From: Mya arenaria | Taxonomy: Eukaryota; Mollusca; Bivalvia; Myida; Myidae | Assembly (NCBI RefSeq): GCF_026914265.1 | Contig: NC_069135.1 | Span: forward strand, 21,507,639 to 21,571,638 | Reading direction: 5' to 3' | Length of the DNA: 64,000 nt | In this document: positions 45,501 through 54,500 of the stretch, in pieces | How positions within the stretch are numbered: position 1 is the first letter of the stretch | Layout: every line of letters begins with the position of its first letter | Notes under the pieces: model-generated | Told to the model about the DNA's origin: nothing | Seen by the model: only the letters and a program-made list of their open reading frames with translations | Databases searched by the model: none | Program-made: the position numbers and the translations under genes

Positions 45501-46525
45501 GCTTGGCCAAGGTCACCTGCTCTAAATTTAAAAAAAAGAGTTATGAACCAGTGAAACCTGGTTATTAGAAATTCGCATGTCGTTGTTCATGGGCGGGCTT
45601 GCGGCGTCAAACTTAGCTATGAAACTGAATAACTTTAGTAAGGGTTGACATATCTTAAATGAACTTGGTATTTACAAAGAGTTTAAGGAGTCCTTTCATG
45701 GGATTGCGTGTGGGGCTCCTTGGATCAAGGCCAAGGTCACTGAAACTAAAAATAGAAAAACGGTTGATTCTGAATAATTTTAGCAAGGGTTGACATATCT
45801 TGACCAAACTATAGGAAGAGTTTATGGCTATATTTCATAGGATTGCGTTATGGGTCCCTAGGGTCAAGGTCAATGTCACTGTAATTAAAAATAGAGAAAC
45901 GGTTGAAACTGAATAATTTTATTTAGGGTTGACATATCTTGACTAAGCGTGGTAATTAGGAAGAGTTTATGGAGACCTTTCAATGGATTGCGTATGTGGT
46001 CTAGGTCAAGGTCACTGTTGCTAAAAAGACAAACGGTTGAGACTGAATCGCCCAATGAAGGCTGAAGTTCTTCTGTCAATCAATGAAAACCTTGTTTCGT
46101 GGCATTGTGGTGTTTCTTTTTTCTTCGTATACACATATAGTGCAAATTATACTATAGTGATAAAATATGGTTGGTATCGATGTATATTTCGAGGTGATAT
46201 TGTATATTGGTATTGCCTTTCAGTGCCCCAACTCTTCCATTGGGCAACTGGCAATTGTGATGCACATTAATCGACTATCAGTGGAATAATGACCATTCCT
46301 TTTGTGACGGAGATCGACATTGTGGGCCATATACGTTCCCTACGGACACATTTCACTTGTGTATTATATCAGGATCTTGTATTTCTAGGAGTGACAAGTT
46401 GGGGTTTTGACTGTGGACAGGAAAACTGGCCCGGAATCTACACAGACGTGTCTGTCTACGCTGCCTGGATCCGCCACACTGCTTTATCTCTCGGGATACC
46501 AATATTAAACGATGATTCATTATAA
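36496..46525 (+). CDS. trypsin-like serine protease (S1A), seven exons, catalytic domain complete
   Basis: Joined exons 36496-36587, 37510-37601, 42209-42371, 43212-43323, 44369-44517, 44777-44834 and 46389-46525 give 266 residues in one frame. Every intron is GT-AG and all phases match. Order: light-chain Cys (TPPCGLPHIS), activation site R/IIGGKEA, His57 in LTAVHC, Asp102 in ENDIAIIML, TGWGES, Asp189 and Ser195 in DACTGDSGGPL, and SWGFDC with Gly216 and Gly226. Cysteines for the 42-58, 136-201, 168-182, 191-220 and light-chain-122 bridges are all present. Asp189 with Gly216/226 predicts cleavage after Arg or Lys. The light-chain Cys implies that the propeptide stays disulfide-linked after activation, as in multidomain proteases. 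The first exon starts mid-codon, so upstream exons with start and signal peptide exist but were not recognised. Secretion is inferred. Confidence 0.93.
36680..36925. mobile_element. inverted-repeat element (GGCGGAGTGAGCG/TTCTTAATGATTAAG type)
   Basis: TGCGGAGTGAGCGTAGCGAA and CTTCTTAATCATTAAGAAAT recur at about 39320-39430 (GGCGGAGTGAGCGTAAGTTG, AATTCTTAATGATTAAGCCT, CATTGGCTGTTT). Part of a family in the protease introns; exact ends were not resolved. Confidence 0.5.
37278..37443. repeat. 42-bp tandem repeat in protease intron
   Basis: Four units of TACTGAGTATGAGTTCTCAC plus TAGTTCGGTTATTTCCGCGC TG; the first is slightly diverged. The repeat length is a multiple of 3, so frames on both strands are by-products. 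Confidence 0.9.
37510..37601 (+). CDS. serine protease exon b: catalytic histidine
   Basis: Acceptor TGCTTAACAG. Encodes ALMAKDKQTACGGSVLNKRL then ILTAVHCFAN, containing His57 and the Cys42-Cys58 pair. Ends with two bases before donor GTAAGTTC. That donor octamer is repeated at 39141-39148 at the far end of a mobile element. Confidence 0.93.
37653..38062. repeat. direct repeat inside the intron element, copy 1
   Basis: AGGTTACACACCACCATTGT onward matches 38627-39028 with few differences, chiefly the length of a G tract (near 37805) and a small insertion. Confidence 0.9.
38627..39028. repeat. direct repeat inside the intron element, copy 2
   Basis: Partner of 37653-38062. The sequence between the copies (38063-38626) is unrelated. 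Confidence 0.9.
39449..39850. repeat. 33-bp tandem repeat in protease intron
   Basis: About twelve units of GATATCAGAAATGGTTGACT plus TAAAATGGCTGTT. The unit is 11 codons, giving repetitive MVDLKWLLISE frames that are not considered coding. Confidence 0.92.
39926..40412. mobile_element. CAGTGTGTGTATACC family inverted-repeat element, complete
   Basis: Left CAGTGTGTGTATACCACGTG; right arm ends ATCACGTGGTATACATTCAC AG. Arms over 100 bp. TCTAA occurs directly on both sides, a possible 5-bp target duplication. Second complete copy at 42421-42898, partial copy at 26397. Confidence 0.82.
40413..41005. other. intron sequence, no recognisable feature
   Basis: Part of the long protease intron between exons b and c; no exon or inverted-repeat element identified. 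Confidence 0.4.
41021..41107 (+). pseudogene. relict copy 1 of protease exon c
   Basis: The frame VYLGKPRVITRDLM followed by a stop corresponds to VYLGKHHVTTRDSS of exon c (42209-42371), with GTACGTGTTCCACGTACAGA matching the exon's later ACATACAGACGTACG. The stop and truncation make it non-functional. Confidence 0.6.
41108..41475. mobile_element. TTAAAG-CTCTTA family element, copy 2 (reverse orientation)
   Basis: Reverse-complement partner of 31093-31475. It lies exactly between the two relict copies of protease exon c. Confidence 0.8.
41477..41600 (+). pseudogene. relict copy 2 of protease exon c
   Basis: TAACCATTCAGGCTCCCATT leads into VYLGKRRVTTHDLMQCGTCS, matching exon c at VYLGKHHVTTRDSSERSFN. 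It shares LM and GTACGTGTTCCACGTACAGA with relict copy 1, so the two relicts are closer to each other than to the intact exon. Confidence 0.6.
41637..41990. mobile_element. short relative of the 1.5-kb intron element
   Basis: Left GGGATGCCATTCGAAACACC then CTCGGCCATTTTCCACCGAA. Right in reverse ACGGAACACCTCGGGTATTTT-like sequence then CCATCGAAAACAACATCGG. The arms resemble those of 37610-39140 but the interior is different and shorter. Confidence 0.65.
42088..42179. mobile_element. TGCACCAGTCAATTGTA family element, copy 3, 92 bp
   Basis: Perfect inverted ends, TGCACCAGTCAATTGTAACC and GGTTACAATTGACTGGTGCA, around a very short GGCCCGGGGGATAGCGGAGA core. It is an internally deleted member, 29 bp upstream of protease exon c. 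Confidence 0.85.
42209..42371 (+). CDS. serine protease exon c: catalytic aspartate
   Basis: Acceptor AAATTCCAG. One base completes Ser from exon b, then IPTESPSAWTVYLGKHHVTT and, further on, DFNNDTLENDIAIIMLD with Asp102 in ENDIA. Donor GTAAGT, phase 0. Two decayed copies of its middle lie upstream. Confidence 0.93.
42421..42898. mobile_element. CAGTGTGTGTATACC family element, second complete copy
   Basis: AGTGTGTGTATACCACGTGA at the left and ATCACGTGGTAGACACACACT at the right. The interior resembles 39926-40412 (CTCCGTCAGACGGCCGT, CAATCAAACTCTGGTAAAAG). Confidence 0.82.
43212..43323 (+). CDS. serine protease exon d
   Basis: Acceptor TTTTTTCAG. Encodes RDIEFSDAILPICIPPSANH then VVPTGTYCYVTGWGESR. 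Contains Cys122 (PICIP), Cys136 and the TGWG motif. Ends with one base before GTATAA. Confidence 0.93.
43430..44170. repeat. 22-bp minisatellite in protease intron
   Basis: About 33 units of TGTTGGCTGTATGATACTGAGG with indels and substitutions. Blocks of several units are themselves repeated (compare 43730-43800 with 43850-43930). Confidence 0.92.
44369..44517 (+). CDS. serine protease exon e
   Basis: Acceptor TCCTCCTAG. Two bases complete Gly, then TGDRNVLNQASVPILHNYWC and, ending the exon, TFCAGFKSGTRDACT. Carries Cys168, Cys182, Asp189 and Cys191. Donor GTAGGA, phase 0. Confidence 0.94.
44777..44834 (+). CDS. serine protease exon f: catalytic serine
   Basis: Acceptor TCTTTTTAG. Encodes GDSGGPLACKAKNGRWYVQ with Ser195 and Cys201; 58 bp, ending with one base before GTATGG. 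Confidence 0.94.
44960..46040. repeat. CCGT-rich tract and ~145-bp degenerate tandem repeats in protease intron
   Basis: At 44985-45125 there is a CCGTCCGT/CTGTCTGT tract. From about 45590 to 46040 there are three to four diverged units with GGGTTGACATATCTTGAC, AAGAGTTTATGG, GGATTGCGT and GGTCAAGGTCACTG, followed by AAACGGTTGAAACTGAATAA. The layout resembles the 145-bp element at 28919-30735 although the sequence differs. Confidence 0.7.
46389..46525 (+). CDS. serine protease exon g: C-terminal exon with stop
   Basis: Acceptor TATTTCTAG. Two bases complete Gly, then VTSWGFDCGQENWPGIYTDV and SVYAAWIRHTALSLG, ending NDDSL before TAA. Contains Ser214-Trp-Gly216, Cys220, Gly226 and the C-terminal helix. 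Confidence 0.93.
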
Positions 46526-46565
46526 TAGTGTATATTTGTCACTTTGACGAATTGTTAGTATCAAA

Positions 46566-46571
46566 ATTAAA
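46566..46571 (+). terminator. possible polyadenylation signal ATTAAA
   Basis: ATTAAA lies about 40 bp after the protease stop codon. It is the common variant of AATAAA. In AT-rich sequence such a hexamer can occur by chance. Confidence 0.35.
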
Positions 46572-47351
46572 GATAAAATTGTTAATTGTGCAGTACAGAA
46601 CAGTATAACAACGTTGGTGCATGTTTTATGCAGGGCATCTGTTTTTTTAGGATGTTTTGATGATTGCCAAGCTTAAGGTTACAGTTTTAGATTTTGAATA
46701 CTAATTAAACAAGGTCACCGCGACTGATACATTAAAAGCATCGGGGCTCATCTACTGTTAATGACCAACATCTATACAAAGTTTGCGTACCTTAGGCCCA
46801 AAAGTTCTCTTGTCATCGTTCGGACAAGGTTTGGCATATGGCATATGAAAACCTATATATCCTCGTTTCTTCAAAGGGGGAGGGGTTGCAGGGGGCATAA
46901 CCAATAATTTCCGCGAAATTGAAACAAATGCTTATATTGTGTGTATTATTAAAAAACGAATCGATGTCATGTATACATATGTTTATGTAACGAGCATGGT
47001 TTCGTTCCTCATATTTTATTCAATTAAAAATAAAGTAAATTACAGAATGTCATAAAATTTTAAAATATCACACAAGTGAATACGGCGACCTGTCACTCAA
47101 TGTGGCACAACAGAATAGATTAATCAATACATCAATCAATAAATAAATACATTAATAAATAAACAGGTGAGGTCTTTGTAAATTACCAAATATACAATAC
47201 ATAGGACCCATCTTATAACCAAGCGTACGAACAAATATTATTATAACAAGAAGATTGCTTAAATACTGCTTAAAGATCACTTATTGAAGTAACATTTTTA
47301 TTTCTAATTACACGCTAACTGTTCGTTGTCAAAATAAATAATGTTCATTCA
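46572..47351. other. intergenic space between two convergent genes
   Basis: AT-rich, with a small AATCAATAAATAAATACATT microsatellite near 47125-47165. No gene seen. Confidence 0.4.
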
Positions 47352-47452
47352 GTGTAAGATTGTAATATATTTCACCGAGTGGGCATAACAATTTATATTA
47401 CACTTTTGGTGTTCACTAGGTGAAATATATTGCTATCTTACACTGAAATAAC
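47352..47452. mobile_element. palindromic element, TTCAGTGTAAGAT family, copy 1
   Basis: TTCAGTGTAAGATTGTAATA with TATTTCAC at the left is mirrored by GTGAAATATATTGCTATCTT and ACACTGAA at the right. About 100 bp. Related copies at 55877-56007 and 57836-58415. Confidence 0.8.
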
Positions 47453-47599
47453 ACTTTATTTTATCTCATTTATAATATAATAATAATAATATATATATTA
47501 GCTTAAAATTGAAATTAAAAGTAATTTAATTACACTTCAAACGCGCCAATCTGTATGCGCACGTAACGTCATTTCGGAACCGAGAGCGGGCTTAAATTT

Positions 47600-47680
47600 C
47601 AAAACAGTGAAAAATAGCAAATTGATATTTTCACGGTTTGAAGCAGTGAAATATCAGTTTTTATTTCACTGATTATTCTC
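47600..47680. repeat. small palindromic repeat (TTGATATTTTCAC)
   Basis: AGTGAAAAATAGC, TTGATATTTTCAC and GCAGTGAAATATCAG/TTTTTATTTCACTG form inverted copies. A related palindrome is at 56955-57035. Confidence 0.55.
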
Positions 47681-47809
47681 TATAAACCACCGGAACATAC
47701 ATACTGGGAATTACCAGTTCAACAAAGTGATCATACGATAAGATCGTTTATAAGTGGTGATAAGTGGGTCTCAATGCACTTTAAGTTCCAAACATAGCTG
47801 ACATTCAGA

Positions 47810-48235
47810 CCTTAAGTAAAGATGCAAACATTAAGTAAAGATGCAGAACTCAGAGTAAATAAGCAGATATCTAAGACAACATGCAGATATTTAAGTAGCG
47901 ATACATATATTTAAATAAAGATGCAGAAATCTAAGTCAAGATGCAGAAATCTAAGACAAGATGTAGATCTTAAAGGTATTATGCAGACTTTCAAGGTAAA
48001 ATTCAGACTTTTAAATAAAGAAGCAGCCTTTTAATGAAGATGCAGATATTTAAGTTACGAGGCAGACTTTTAAGTAAAGATGCAGATACAGATATTTAGT
48101 AAACATGCAAAACTAAAGTAAATATGCAGACATTACAGTCAAGATTCAGTCATTTCAGTAAATATTTAAGTAAAGCCACGGACATTTAAGTAAAGATGCA
48201 GGCAATAAAGTAAAGAACCCAACATTTTGGTATGC
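47810..48235. repeat. degenerate ~22-bp tandem repeat
   Basis: Units such as TTTAAGTAAAGATGCAGATA occur roughly twenty times with many changes. The array stops about 45 bp before the stop codon of the transporter gene (minus strand), so it may form part of that transcript's 3' region. Confidence 0.75.
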
Positions 48236-48278
48236 CGAAGTTTCAAACTATGTTTAGATGACGACGTTTAAGTATACT

Positions 48279-48550
48279 TTACCGCGCTCGTTTAATTCGT
48301 GTTACAAAAATACCGCTTAGACAAAAATACACCGCGGTAACACTAAATAGTATAATGTAACCTAGCCCTATTTTACAGTCTACGCTCTGAAAGTAGTCCA
48401 GTATAAATCCGCCAACGGGCGTGGCGAGAGCGTTTGGCAAAATGAGCGCTTGGTGCCACACGGCAATATCTTTGGCTTTGTCACGATCCTTAGGCAATAC
48501 ATCCATTACTAGGGCGAAATCCACGGATTGGAAGGACCCAAATCCTATAC
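48279..48550 (-). CDS. MFS transporter exon 13 (last; numbering within window)
   Basis: Acceptor GTTTCTACAG. Encodes GFGSFQSVDFALVMDVLPKD then RDKAKDIAVWHQALILPNAL and the last helix, ending TRIKRAR and TAA. Two leading bases complete Gly from exon 12. Confidence 0.95.
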
Positions 48551-51500
48551 CTGTAGAAACATAAAGACACATTAGTGATCGAAATAACATTTGTCCAATG
48601 GGGTTGCCATAATTTTCAAATACGCCGTAATTTTGATTTGATAAATCAGCAATCAGCCTGTGTCCATTTAATCCGGTGAATCGGTCGATTTAAACAGTGA
48701 CTGGGTCAATAAACAAAATATAAGGTCGACCACTAAGCTGTATAAACGTCTGCCAAAAATGGTTATGCTTCTTAATTATCAAATTACGCGTTTTGTTATC
48801 ACATACAGTGTGTTTATAAGATAGACTATATATGTTAAATAAACATTATGTGCCGATCTGTTCTGTCCTGTTCTGATAATACGTTGTCGATTTAATATTT
48901 TGTCACATCGCATGTGAGAATACGATGATTTAACACATGGTATTAGGGAAAGAACAGCCTTCTATGTTCGAACATTCGTTAAATTTAGAAATATATTCAG
49001 TTGTCTCACGATATTTACATTTAAATGCAATCAATAGTCACTGCTCGAGTGTATTACAGTCGAAACTTGCTATGTCGAACTCTGTTATCTCGATGTTTCT
49101 GTTATGCCGTTTATCGAATATTTAAGGTTGAGTTATAGATATGTTTTGTTTTTCGGATAAATCGGATTTCTTTATCTCGAAGTGTTTTCCCGATGACCCA
49201 ACGACTTCGAGATAGCGAGTTTTGATTGTATTTCAATCACGAGTGTCGTAGTGGGTGACGTAGCTTTGTTTTACCACGTTTTCAAGAACAACGTTAAATG
49301 ACTTGGCGTATATATTAGTAAATAGCGTTGTTAATAATCTCCAGGCTAGTTATTGAATTATCAAGCTCCGCCTACTTATTATCGTTCCAATATGGTAGTA
49401 AATGTACAGACGAAAACAAAGAATAAAATCCCCAAACATAAAACAACAATAACACCATAAGCTCACCGAAGCAGAATGCTGTGACGATGGCAATGTAGAA
49501 GGCAGACTTTCCTGGCAGGAGGATCATCACAGATATACTTACACTCATTATGACAGCTGAAACATGCAGTATTGCAAACATTAAACACAACAAGTCGGGA
49601 AAGAGGATATTCTGTTCTACTGCTGTCTTTTAAATAGAGTTCAATTTTTCGATGAATCAAAGAAAAACATTCCTTCAAGCATGTACGATGTAATACTTAA
49701 AAAACAATACGTTTTTGGTAAATTCTAGCATATTGATATGGTGTCATGCCGCTGGTTGGTCAAGTTTTAAGGGGCTAGACACCAGGTTAAAGAATAGCAA
49801 GAGAAAAAGAAATTTGTCAAAACTTATATTAAATTGACATCGCTGTGTACAACGCAGTGAATCTTATTAACTGATGTATCATATCGCTTTCGACACATGC
49901 ATCTTTCGCAGTTTTTGCGCATTTTACCAATTCGAAAATAACTGCTGTTGCCTTCTACATGAAATCCAGTTAGTTTAAAAATAGGGTCAGTATATTTATC
50001 TGTACTAAAAAACAGATGTGATTTAAACTGGGTAATCGGTATACGTTATTTTAAAAGGGAGCACAGATGAGACATCCACATGGTAGTTGTAATTATTAAC
50101 ATTTTAACCAAAGGCAAGTAAAATGATGTATCATCGGCCTCCTACCAGCTTGCATCGACAATTTATGCCTGTTTTGAGGAAATACTGTATTTGCCAGTTT
50201 TTTTAACCATCTGTCTAGCCCCTTTAAAATAATTATTTTCTTTCGAGTTTCCACTTTGCCTAATATACCTGGCATTTCTGAACTGTAGTCCATAAGAACT
50301 TAAGAGCCTTTAAACGCCTAGTTTAAGGATTTTTTTGCATGATTATCCCCTGCTGTGCATTTTCTGCTAATTGCACTGGTGTCACAGTAAGGGCCTATTT
50401 CCGGTGTATTCATTTATTGGCTCAGGGCCATTTAGGGTCAATTTCTATAATAAAACTTCTAAAACTACACAGCAGGATACTCAGATCGGAGATCAAGGCA
50501 TAAAGATCAATCAACAGAGGTTGTGTACTATACAGAGTTGTTGTTTTGTTGTTGTTGTTGTTGTTGTTGTTGTTTTGGTGCGGGTTTTTTTTGGGTGGGG
50601 TTGTTTTTTTTTTTTTTTTTTTTTTTTTTGGGGGGGGGGGGTACTTATAGAAGGCTTAAACTACCCTTTAAGTGATTAAGCAGAGCACCAAAGCACATAA
50701 AACATCCAATTTCTCGAGTTATAGACAGTTTCAATTACCTGCTCCAATGACTATCGGTTTTCGGGCGGATGTTCTGTCAGAGATGATACCAAATACTATA
50801 GAACTGCAGGCGGCGGCGAATAACATGGGCAACAACATGATGGCGACACAGGTGGCGGCGGTCCAACAGTTGGGCAGATACACCATGTCATGCAGCCAGT
50901 ATTCCAGGAATCTGGAAACCGATATGAGAAATATTCATTATTCAATTCATCTTGCAACGCAAAAATAGCATTTAGGTATCGCTTTAAAGAGACTATGAAA
51001 AAAATGTTTTTGCAACAACATAATTGAGGCCCAGGTAGCTGCCGTCAAGCAGTTCAATAAGAAGACAATGTTGTGAAATATTGCATGAACCAGAAATACA
51101 CGAAACAGGTAACTTCAGAATTTGTTTCACATATAATCAAAATCCGACAACACCAAACCATTGTTATGTTTTCTGTTGTTGTTGTTGTTGTTGTTGGTGG
51201 TGTGGTGGTGTTTTTTCAATAAATCAACTTAAATAATATTCCTTTGCGGTGAATTCTTTACCTTGATCTTTAACTTGTACTTGAATTTCATAAAAATGGT
51301 GATTTACCCTGTGACTGTGGACACACCCTGTTGCATGAGGAATCTGGTTATGAACACCCAACGAAAATCATGCTCTGCAATAGAAGAAATGTACACTATT
51401 ATATTACATCTGTTTTTTAAAAAAAATATCAAGATATTGTCATAGCATTGGTGTCGCCGGCGTCGTTGAGTATAAAAATTTAACTAGGCCATATATCAAA

Positions 51501-54500
51501 ATATGTTTAAAATATTCTCCTTGATTTATGCAAGTCATGAAACTTGGTATACATCTGCCAGATCCAATAAGCACGTTCAACGCAAGATCAATAACATAAC
51601 AGACAAGCGCTGTCATTCAATCTACGGCGCTCTTGTTATATAGACGTATTGATGTCATGTATAGAGGGAATTAACAGCATTGTCATTTGAATTAGCTATT
51701 ATAATATGTGACTTTATGGATATCAAATAAAACACATCAAATAATTTATGAGGTTGTGTATTCATTTAATACCAAACAAAGGGTTTACGAATGTTGTATA
51801 ATGTTTTACCTCTTAAAGGGTCCCAGAAACCTGTGAATATTGCCATACAACCTAAAATATAAGATGATATTATATACTCTTATGCAAATATCAATATCTT
51901 ATCAATTATTTTTGGTTACTTATTGGAAAAAATATCATGTTTATGAAATCTTATTCAAGCATCATTACTTTCTTTGACACTCCTTCAAATACAAATAATA
52001 TTAGTCATACAACATTATACACATTTTCACAGCTGTTTCCAAACTATTTAAAAAGCAAACCATGATGTTTATATATGCCAATAATAACATCGTGTATGCT
52101 TTATTATTAAAGTGACATTTGCCATTATTAACAAGCTGCCATTTGGAATCAATTGAGGTTTGTTCATAAGCATGATAGTTTGCAGTTTTTGTGTTTTTTT
52201 TTGTTCTGTCAAATAATATTGTTTCTACAAACTTGACCGAAACCAGTTGTCAAGTTCTTAAATGCCAGTTTGGACATTTACCAAATATGAACATATATTA
52301 TCACATAACACGTTCTTGGGATCGGTCCAGTAAAGATCTAAGTTGATCGTAGTCTTAGTTTGATAGTGTCATTACTTTCCCACATGTTTGTTTTAATTAG
52401 AAATGTAAAAGCTCATTGCCTATATGAAAAGGGAAGCAATCGTTTCACTCAAACGTGCCAGAATTGCCAAAATCTACGTCAAAACTGACACACTAGAAAT
52501 ACGCCCAAACAGGTAAACATTGCACTATTTCTTAACAACTTATTGCATCATATGTTTGCTCTTCTCGTTTGTCGTTGCGAAAATTGTGCACATCTATCAA
52601 CAAATTGTTAAGGGTGATCTCGTAATTAATTTGTTTTAATACTTTTACGACCTGTTAACCTATAATAAAACCTCAACAGCCTGCACATGATAAATGTCAT
52701 GCCTTAATGTCGAGTGTAACAATAACAATGCCCACACATACCAGATATGTCAAAACTCTAAACACTATACATGGAAGCCGAGAACAACGCCCAAACAAGC
52801 CATAAATGTAAACAATTCTTACCTAAACAAGGAGTGCATTCTGAGCAATGCCAATGATGTCAAAACTCCAAATTCTTAACAAGGAACCCGAGGGCTACGC
52901 CTCAACAAGCCAAAAATTTAAGCAATTTTCGCTTAACAAGGAGTGAATTCTTCGCCATGTCAAATGATATCAAAATTTTAGAGACAAAACAAGAAACCCA
53001 TTGCGACGCTCCAACAAAGCAGAAATGTAAAACAATTAACCTTTAAAAGGAGTGCATTCTTAGTAATACGAGAAGTGCCGAACCGCGTAATTCTTAACAA
53101 GAAATCCAAGAGCGACGCTTCAACAAGGTAGAAATGAAAATAAATAAATAAGTGAAAAGATGTTCAGTTTAGCAATGTCAGAGACGTCTATACGCTAAAT
53201 ATTTAACAAGAAACAGAATAGTGACTTTCAAACAAGGCAGAAATGTCAACAGTTTTACCGACGGGTTCCACCATGTGTTTTCCCTGCTCCTCGGTCGTCG
53301 TGAAGATTGTGATGAGGAGTGTGACAACAACTATCGAAATGGAGATTGAGTATGCCCCTGGAACACCGATATGCTGAAATATCACAACAGACAATATGGT
53401 CTTACATCATCAGTAGATATACGCATGACATTCAAGTTGCCCACCACCGTGTTGGACATACCAGTATTAATTCTAGCCTCATTCAGCCAAACAACATCTC
53501 ACATAGAAAGGTTTGCTAGATTATCTCGGGCCTTTAGCCTTGAACAGCTTAACCTGAATTTTGTAGAGATCATCTGCTATATGGTAGAGCAAGCCGTACA
53601 TTGTTATAACATTTGGGTAGCTGTTACTCTCTCAGGCTTTGCTTTGGATGTTGGTTGTGACCTTGACTTAGTGTTTCAGGACAAATTGGGTCATCTCATG
53701 TTCAGCTCATTCAATCAATAATGTTGATAGGAGTATTACTGAATATAAAGATTTTTTCAAATGGATCACATAACATTAAGAAGTGAAGCACTACAATAGG
53801 GTACTTTGGATTTGCATTAAATTCATTAACAGCTGTTTCAACGAAGTCTATATTGTACATTTATATTACGCAAAGCCTAATTGCAGTTAATGCAAAATCT
53901 GTACAAATCATAACCTTAAGGATTTACCAGGAAAATCTTCGATTTTTTTAACAAAGATATTGAGAGAAAAAATGTCATTTTATTACTTGGTTTAATATAT
54001 GTCTCAGATTATAGCTGTCAGATTCTCCGAATAAATGATCGTATATCATCAGCAACTTTATATTATGAGGGATCAAAATTTTAAGACAACTTTTTAAGTA
54101 TCCATGTTATGCGTTGTGCTATTAATGACATTATGTACATGGTAATGGGCTCTCTCGTACTGAACTCAGCTCATTATTTAGAGGTTAATATACGGCGCCG
54201 GTGTGCTGTCTGTCCATAGGGCAGACCTGATCCGTAATGGCCCGAGCAGACCTGGTGTGCCATTATGGACAGACGGCACACCGGCGCCGTTTTTTAACTT
54301 TTTTATTGCATATGTTTATTTTTATTTCAATTTTTAAGAGAAACAAAACATCTCCTTTACTCTACTATAAGTATTCACCAATTGACCTATGACGTAGTTA
54401 TTGTATTCGTGACGTCATCAGAGTCATTGTTTTTTGGGTCAAAATAGTTTGGTGTGGAATGATAAATACTGGATAAATTTAAGATATTTCCTAAGGTAAG

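Noticed and set aside
53371..53721. 116-codon plus-strand frame
   Set aside because: Begins antisense to transporter exon 8 and continues into intron sequence; no family motif.
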